Part shown: positions 4,040 through 8,158 of the stretch, one piece after another | Numbering within the stretch: position 1 is the first letter of the stretch | Layout: every line of letters starts with the position of its first letter | NCBI GenBank assembly: GCA_030631415.1 | Contig: DAOVLE010000230.1 | Span: 1 to 8,158, forward strand | Direction: 5' to 3' | DNA from: JAAEQG01 sp023133475 | GTDB lineage: Bacteria; Planctomycetota; Phycisphaerae; UBA1845 | DNA: 8,158 nucleotides | Notes under the pieces: model-generated | What the model was told of the DNA's origin: nothing | The model's input: the letters and a program-made list of their open reading frames with translations, nothing else | Database searches by the model: none | Translations under genes and position numbers: made by a program

Positions 4040-7000
4040 ATGTGCCCAACTTGTCGTATTATTGCAGGAATCGCCGGTGTTCTCAGCGTGGTGGCGGCGT
4101 GCTCCGCATATGGCCAGGGGCCTGAACCGGAAACGCTCGAGGCTGCGATTCGGGTGGTGTATCCCCCTACCCTTGCCGAAGCAGAGCGGTTCTCGGCTGA
4201 GTTGGGCGTGATTGCGCCACGGGAATCAGCCCGGGCAATCCGAGAGCGGCTAAGCTCGTGCGCGGTGGAGCCGGTGTGCGCACCCTCTGCCCTCGGCGAT
4301 TCGCTGCCGGAGGTGGTGCTGGGTGCGGTGCGTTTTGCGGCTCCTGCGGGTCTGAGCCCGGGTTTGAGAGGATGGCTTGACCGCCCCGGGCGTGCGGCGG
4401 CGGCGGTTTGCGCGGTGCAGTTCAAGCGCAATCCCAGTCCGGAAGAAGTTGCCCAGATGCTGGACTTGGGCGTTGTCCCGCATTTCTCAGCCGGCAACCT
4501 GGTCTCGGTGATTGAGGTGCCGGCTGATGCCGTGGAGCAACTGGCGGCATTGCCTTTGGTGCACTGGATGGGCCTGTTCATCGAAGAGCACAAGGTCTCC
4601 AACCGCGACCGGGCAGCGGTTATGGGACGCGGGGCAAACTCGGTGGTTTCGTTCTATGTCTGGCCTCTGGCGAAGGCGGACGCGGATCGTGGCGATGTTC
4701 TGGGTTCCCTGGGAGCTAATGCGGTTCGGCATGATCCGGTAGCCAATGTTTATGTGGTGGAGGCTTCGCCCGATGCGTTGCTTTCGACGGCGCGGCTTAC
4801 GTGGGTGCGGCAGGTGGAGCTGGCTAAGCATGCCGGGACGCACGATGGGCCTGAGCTGGGCTACTCGCCGGCAGACAGCCGTGAGTTGGTCAGCGCTCCG
4901 CAGGCTCACCTTCTCTACGATGGCAGCGGTGTGCGCGTTGGCGTGCTGGATACGGGTATATGGTCCGATCATGATGATTTCGGCGATGCCATCATGTGGC
5001 AGTACGATCAGGAGACCGGGCAGGACACCGCCCCGGATACTGATGGGCATGGTACGCGAGTGGCTGGTGTTATCGGCGGGCGGGGTGTTCGGCTGCCCGC
5101 CGGCAGGGGTGTCGCACCGGGGGCTTCGCTGTATGTCGCCAAGGGGCACGAAGTCGATTTTGGGAGCAACATCTGGGGTTACGATCTCGGTGACGCTTTC
5201 GATCAGTTTTTGGGCCAGGAGGTCTTTCTGGTCAACAACTCGTGGGGGACGCGGCTCGATGCTCCTCCCGACAATCCCTGGAACTTCGGCTATGACAGTG
5301 CGGCTGCCCTTGCCGACGCCTATGCTGACAACGAAGCCTTGACGCTAATCTTCTCCGCCGGGAACGAGGGGGATGGTGAGGGCACAGTTACCGAGCCTGG
5401 GGTCGGCAAAAATGTGATCACTGTGGGAGCGGTTTCGTACACCAACGACGGGGACAGCGGGGGCATCGGCAGAGTCCCGTGCTACAGCAGCCGTGGCCCG
5501 ACCGCTGACGACGGGCGACTCAAGCCTGATGTTGTGGCTCCTGGTGGGGATGCCGGGCAGTATACGGGCGATTGCGTGTGGTCCGACCACGATTACGGTG
5601 TTGTAACTTGCAACGCTCAGACCAACGGAGCTTGGCTGGATAGTGTGGATTCCCGCTGGGGCCTGAATCCGCCGGAGAGCTTCTACACCCGCCAGGCAGG
5701 CACGAGTATGGCTGCCCCGCATGTCACCGGTATTGCGGCGATGCTGTATCAGGCTTACGGCTACGAATTCCCTTACGATGACGGTTTGGTCCCGCGTGAC
5801 ATCAAGGCTCTGCTGGTGGCCAACGCCATCCCCCTCCACGATTATGGGACCAACCCGGTGAACGGCTATGCCAACACGGACACCGGCTACGGGCTGGTCG
5901 ATGCTTACCATACCCTGTTCGACATTCCCTCGGAGAAGTTCATGCTCCTTTGGGGCCATGGCGGTGTCGTGGAGACGACAGCCAACAGCCAGGAATGGAA
6001 CTTCTACCTGAGCAGTGGAGTGCGGCGGCTGGTGGTGGTGATGAGCTACGAGGACGACGAAGGCGAGGAGAACGACGGAGATGCGCTCAAAGACGATCTG
6101 GATTTGACGCTGATGGCTCCGGATGGGACGGAGTTCACTTTCACCCTGCCCGCCGGGGTGACCACGGAAAGCCCGCTGGAGAAAATCGTGGTGAACACCC
6201 CGTCAGCTTATGGGACGGGCGAGTGGACCGCCACGGTGAGCGGGGCGGAGTGGAACGAATTGCTCGACCCGTTCGAGTTCCAGCGATACACGATCGTCGC
6301 CATAGCCTACCAGGTCGATCCGTATTCCCCCTCAATCTCTCTGGAGGCACCGGCTACGATCGAGGTTGCGCCCGGGGAGACGTTTTCGGTGAGCGCAACG
6401 ATCACCAACGTTAACGGGCTGACCGCAGCCGGCATTACGGTCGAGTTGACCGGCGATGCGGAGTTTGGCGGGGAGATCGGCGTCACCCAATCCCTCGGCA
6501 ATGTCATCGGTAGCGGCAGCAGCAAGCAGGTCGAGTTTGCCGGCATGGTCGCGCCGGAAGAGGGGGGCACTTATGACCTCGTGCTGACGGCATCCGGCAT
6601 CAACCACGGCATGGGCGATGCGGTGCACACGGTTCAAGTTGAAGTGCAGGGCGAAGCTGCGGGATTCCATCCCCAAATTACCAGAACCGTTCCGGTCGAT
6701 GGTGGGCCTCAGGTGGACCCCACCACGGACCTGTACGTAACCTTCGACCAGCCGATGGACATCACCACCATAAACGAGATCACGGTCAGTGTAGTCGGCG
6801 ACACGAGCGGTGACCATACTTGTGTCTTCACGCTGGATGGTTCGTTAAAGATACTTACGATCTATCCGCAGAGCGACTTTGCCTTTGAGGAATCCATTGC
6901 CGTGACGCTGACGACCGGCATTTGCGGCGAGGCTGGGAGGCCGTTGCCTGGCCCATACACGTTCAGCTTTGTCACTCGCCCGGCAATGCTGTCGGCGCAG

Positions 7001-8158
7001 AATCATAGTGGGATGCTGGCTGACGACGAGACCTGGCACTCGGGCGAAGTCCACATTGTCACCGCCGATGTCACGGTTCCTGAAGGGCTCATCCTGGCAA
7101 TCCAGGCCGGCACCGTGGTGAAATTCCAAACGGGCGACGTGGACCTGTTCGTAGATGGTGACATCGACGTCCAGGGAACGGCGGGGTCCAAGGTGGTGTT
7201 CACCAGTTACCGGGACGACCTGTACGGAGGTGACACCAACGGCGACGGAGCGAGCAACGGGGCGCGGGGCGATTGGGGGACGATCCGGTTCCGGACGCCG
7301 AGATTGAACACGCTGCACGAGACGCTGATCCGCTACGGCGGCCGAAGCAATACGAACATGGTGGATGTCTATGGGTCAGCCAGCCTGACGATCGAGGACA
7401 GTGTGATCGAGGAATCGTCTTACCGGGGTGTGCGGGTGTCCGACGAGTACAGCAACCTGACCATCAACGGCAGCACAATCGCCAACACCAGCCAACAAGG
7501 CGTCTACGTGGAGAATGCGGTGACGGTGAACCTGGCTGGGAACATCTTCGCCGGGAATAACTATGGCGTGTATGTGACAACCGTTGATGTGATGGAGGTG
7601 AACGCAAATACATTCAGTTCCAACACGTGGGGGGTGTATCAGACCAGCCCCACGATCTGGAACCTGACAGACAACACGTTTACCGATAATACGTACCCGG
7701 TTTATCAGGGCAATCAAGACCTGGCCTACAGCGGGAACACATTTGCGGGCAACGGGTACCAGGCGATTGCGGTGCAGGGGACCCTGGTGGGTGACGTCGT
7801 GTGGGAGAAGGTGCAAGAGCTTGCTTATCTGGTTCTAAACGATGTGACGATTCCGGAGGGGATGGTGCTGACGATCGATCCCGGGGTGGTGGTGAAGTTC
7901 CAGGCGGTGGATACGAACAGCGGATCGAGTTCCTACTATTACCGGCACGATTTGTTCGTGAACGGCACGTTGGATTTGCGAAGCACGGCGGCTGAGAAGG
8001 TGGTCTTCACCAGTAGCCGAGACGATGCGTATGGTGGTGACACCAACGGCGATGGAGATGCCAGTTCCCCCGGGCGAGAGAACTGGGGGGCGATTCGCTA
8101 TCAGGGCAGCGCCGCCAATGTGCTGCATGATGCGGTGATTCGTTACGGCGGTGTGGGC
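4040..8158 (+). CDS. Very large exported subtilisin-family (S8, KP-43-like) protease with C-terminal beta-helix modules (3' end outside window)
   Basis: The frame is open for 1373 codons from ATG 4040 to the right edge. A signal sequence spans residues 1-26; cleavage after AYG or a lipobox-like VAAC (C21) are both possible. Two similar propeptide-like segments follow (about 113-185 and 198-266). The S8 domain has the full catalytic set: D304 in VLDTG, H337 in DGHGT, oxyanion N442 in SAGNEG and S556 in GTSMAAPH. NNSWGT, YSSRGP and LKPDVVAPGG resemble KP-43-type subtilases. The usual second His of HGTHVAG is Arg (HGTRVAG). A beta-sandwich (about 655-750, with DDLDLTLMAPDG) matches the KP-43 C-terminal domain. 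Then come a CARDB-like Ig domain (about 760-872), a Big_5/SbsA-like Ig domain (about 877-982, VDPTTDLYVTFDQPMD), and beta-helix modules from about 983. Extracellular or surface protein degradation is likely; the substrate is unknown. Confidence 0.92.
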   Translation, partial: MCPTCRIIAGIAGVLSVVAACSAYGQGPEPETLEAAIRVVYPPTLAEAERFSAELGVIAPRESARAIRERLSSCAVEPVCAPSALGDSLPEVVLGAVRFAAPAGLSPGLRGWLDRPGRAAAAVCAVQFKRNPSPEEVAQMLDLGVVPHFSAGNLVSVIEVPADAVEQLAALPLVHWMGLFIEEHKVSNRDRAAVMGRGANSVVSFYVWPLAKADADRGDVLGSLGANAVRHDPVANVYVVEASPDALLSTARLTWVRQVELAKHAGTHDGPELGYSPADSRELVSAPQAHLLYDGSGVRVGVLDTGIWSDHDDFGDAIMWQYDQETGQDTAPDTDGHGTRVAGVIGGRGVRLPAGRGVAPGASLYVAKGHEVDFGSNIWGYDLGDAFDQFLGQEVFLVNNSWGTRLDAPPDNPWNFGYDSAAALADAYADNEALTLIFSAGNEGDGEGTVTEPGVGKNVITVGAVSYTNDGDSGGIGRVPCYSSRGPTADDGRLKPDVVAPGGDAGQYTGDCVWSDHDYGVVTCNAQTNGAWLDSVDSRWGLNPPESFYTRQAGTSMAAPHVTGIAAMLYQAYGYEFPYDDGLVPRDIKALLVANAIPLHDYGTNPVNGYANTDTGYGLVDAYHTLFDIPSEKFMLLWGHGGVVETTANSQEWNFYLSSGVRRLVVVMSYEDDEGEENDGDALKDDLDLTLMAPDGTEFTFTLPAGVTTESPLEKIVVNTPSAYGTGEWTATVSGAEWNELLDPFEFQRYTIVAIAYQVDPYSPSISLEAPATIEVAPGETFSVSATITNVNGLTAAGITVELTGDAEFGGEIGVTQSLGNVIGSGSSKQVEFAGMVAPEEGGTYDLVLTASGINHGMGDAVHTVQVEVQGEAAGFHPQITRTVPVDGGPQVDPTTDLYVTFDQPMDITTINEITVSVVGDTSGDHTCVFTLDGSLKILTIYPQSDFAFEESIAVTLTTGICGEAGRPLPGPYTFSFVTRPAMLSAQNHSGMLADDETWHSGEVHIVTADVTVPEGLILAIQAGTVVKFQTGDVDLFVDGDIDVQGTAGSKVVFTSYRDDLYGGDTNGDGASNGARGDWGTIRFRTPRLNTLHETLIRYGGRSNTNMVDVYGSASLTIEDSVIEESSYRGVRVSDEYSNLTINGSTIANTSQQGVYVENAVTVNLAGNIFAGNNYGVYVTTVDVMEVNANTFSSNTWGVYQTSPTIWNLTDNTFTDNTYPVYQGNQDLAYSGNTFAGNGYQAIAVQGTLVGDVVWEKVQELAYLVLNDVTIPEGMVLTIDPGVVVKFQAVDTNSGSSSYYYRHDLFVNGTLDLRSTAAEKVVFTSSRDDAYGGDTNGDGDASSPGRENWGAIRYQGSAANVLHDAVIRYGGVG
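7067..8158 (+). repeat. 258-residue (774-bp) beta-helix module repeat in the protease C-terminus
   Basis: Module 1 starts at 7067 with DVTVPEGLILAIQAGTVVKF and module 2 at 7841 with DVTIPEGMVLTIDPGVVVKF, exactly 774 bp later. In both, the opening rungs are followed by a VVFTS-x-RDD-x-YGGDTNGDG loop (residues 1059-1070 and 1328-1339), then (D/N)WG-(T/A)-IR and LH-(E/D)-(T/A)-x-IRYGG. Module 1 continues with many short rungs (SGNTF, NTFSSNTWGVYQ, NTFTDNTYPVYQ). Module 2 is cut by the window edge. At the DNA level the copies are much more diverged than the 465-bp repeat at the left end. Confidence 0.85.

Noticed and set aside
4487..8128. Many long frames on the minus strand (e.g. 4487-5149, 5345-5959, 6332-6817, 7376-7816) and in other plus frames
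   Set aside because: They are shadows of the GC-rich protease gene, whose frame is unbroken for 1373 codons with all catalytic motifs in order.

Overview
The window looks like a piece of a Planctomycetota chromosome, perhaps Phycisphaerae-like. The grounds are two long exported proteins built from parallel beta-helix rungs, 'GGDTNGDG' loops, acidic 'DxNxNGxWDxxE' repeats, and intergenic palindromes of the 'GGCCCACCGCTTTAGCGGTGGG' and 'AGCCYCC...GGGGGCGACGGAA' type. I know these features mainly from that phylum. The assignment is inference; there is no rRNA or other phylogenetic marker here.

Layout, left to right. (1) 1-1481, minus strand: N-terminal part of a secreted beta-helix protein that runs off the left edge. 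It has a signal peptide, an acidic calcium-loop-like insert, and then a 155-residue (465-bp) unit repeated in tandem. (2) 1482-2075: a non-coding stretch with hairpins and a block of three related palindromic repeats. (3) 2076-2585, minus: a small Cys-rich protein of the DUF6125 type. (4) 2586-2756: a repeat-filled gap. (5) 2757-3527, minus: a DUF4213/DUF364 protein (enolase-N-like plus Rossmann-like, putative heavy-metal chelation). (6) 3528-4039: a divergent intergenic region with a roughly 150-bp imperfect palindrome just ahead of the next gene. (7) 4040 to the right edge, plus: the first 1373 codons of a very large exported subtilisin-family protease. It has two propeptide-like domains in tandem, a KP-43-like catalytic domain and beta-sandwich, Ig-like domains, and then 258-residue beta-helix modules that continue past the window.

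How the genes fit together. The two outer genes encode extracellular or cell-surface proteins that share the 'LTI(N/D)PGV' beta-helix rung, so both probably act outside the cytoplasm. The two middle genes encode cytoplasmic-looking proteins of families without a settled function. They lie on the same strand, both are rich in conserved cysteines, and they may be co-transcribed, although a 171-bp repeat-containing gap separates them. Nothing in the sequence links the middle pair functionally to the flanking exported proteins. The two outermost genes are both truncated by the window edges. I do not see a defence system, CRISPR array, transposase, tRNA or rRNA.
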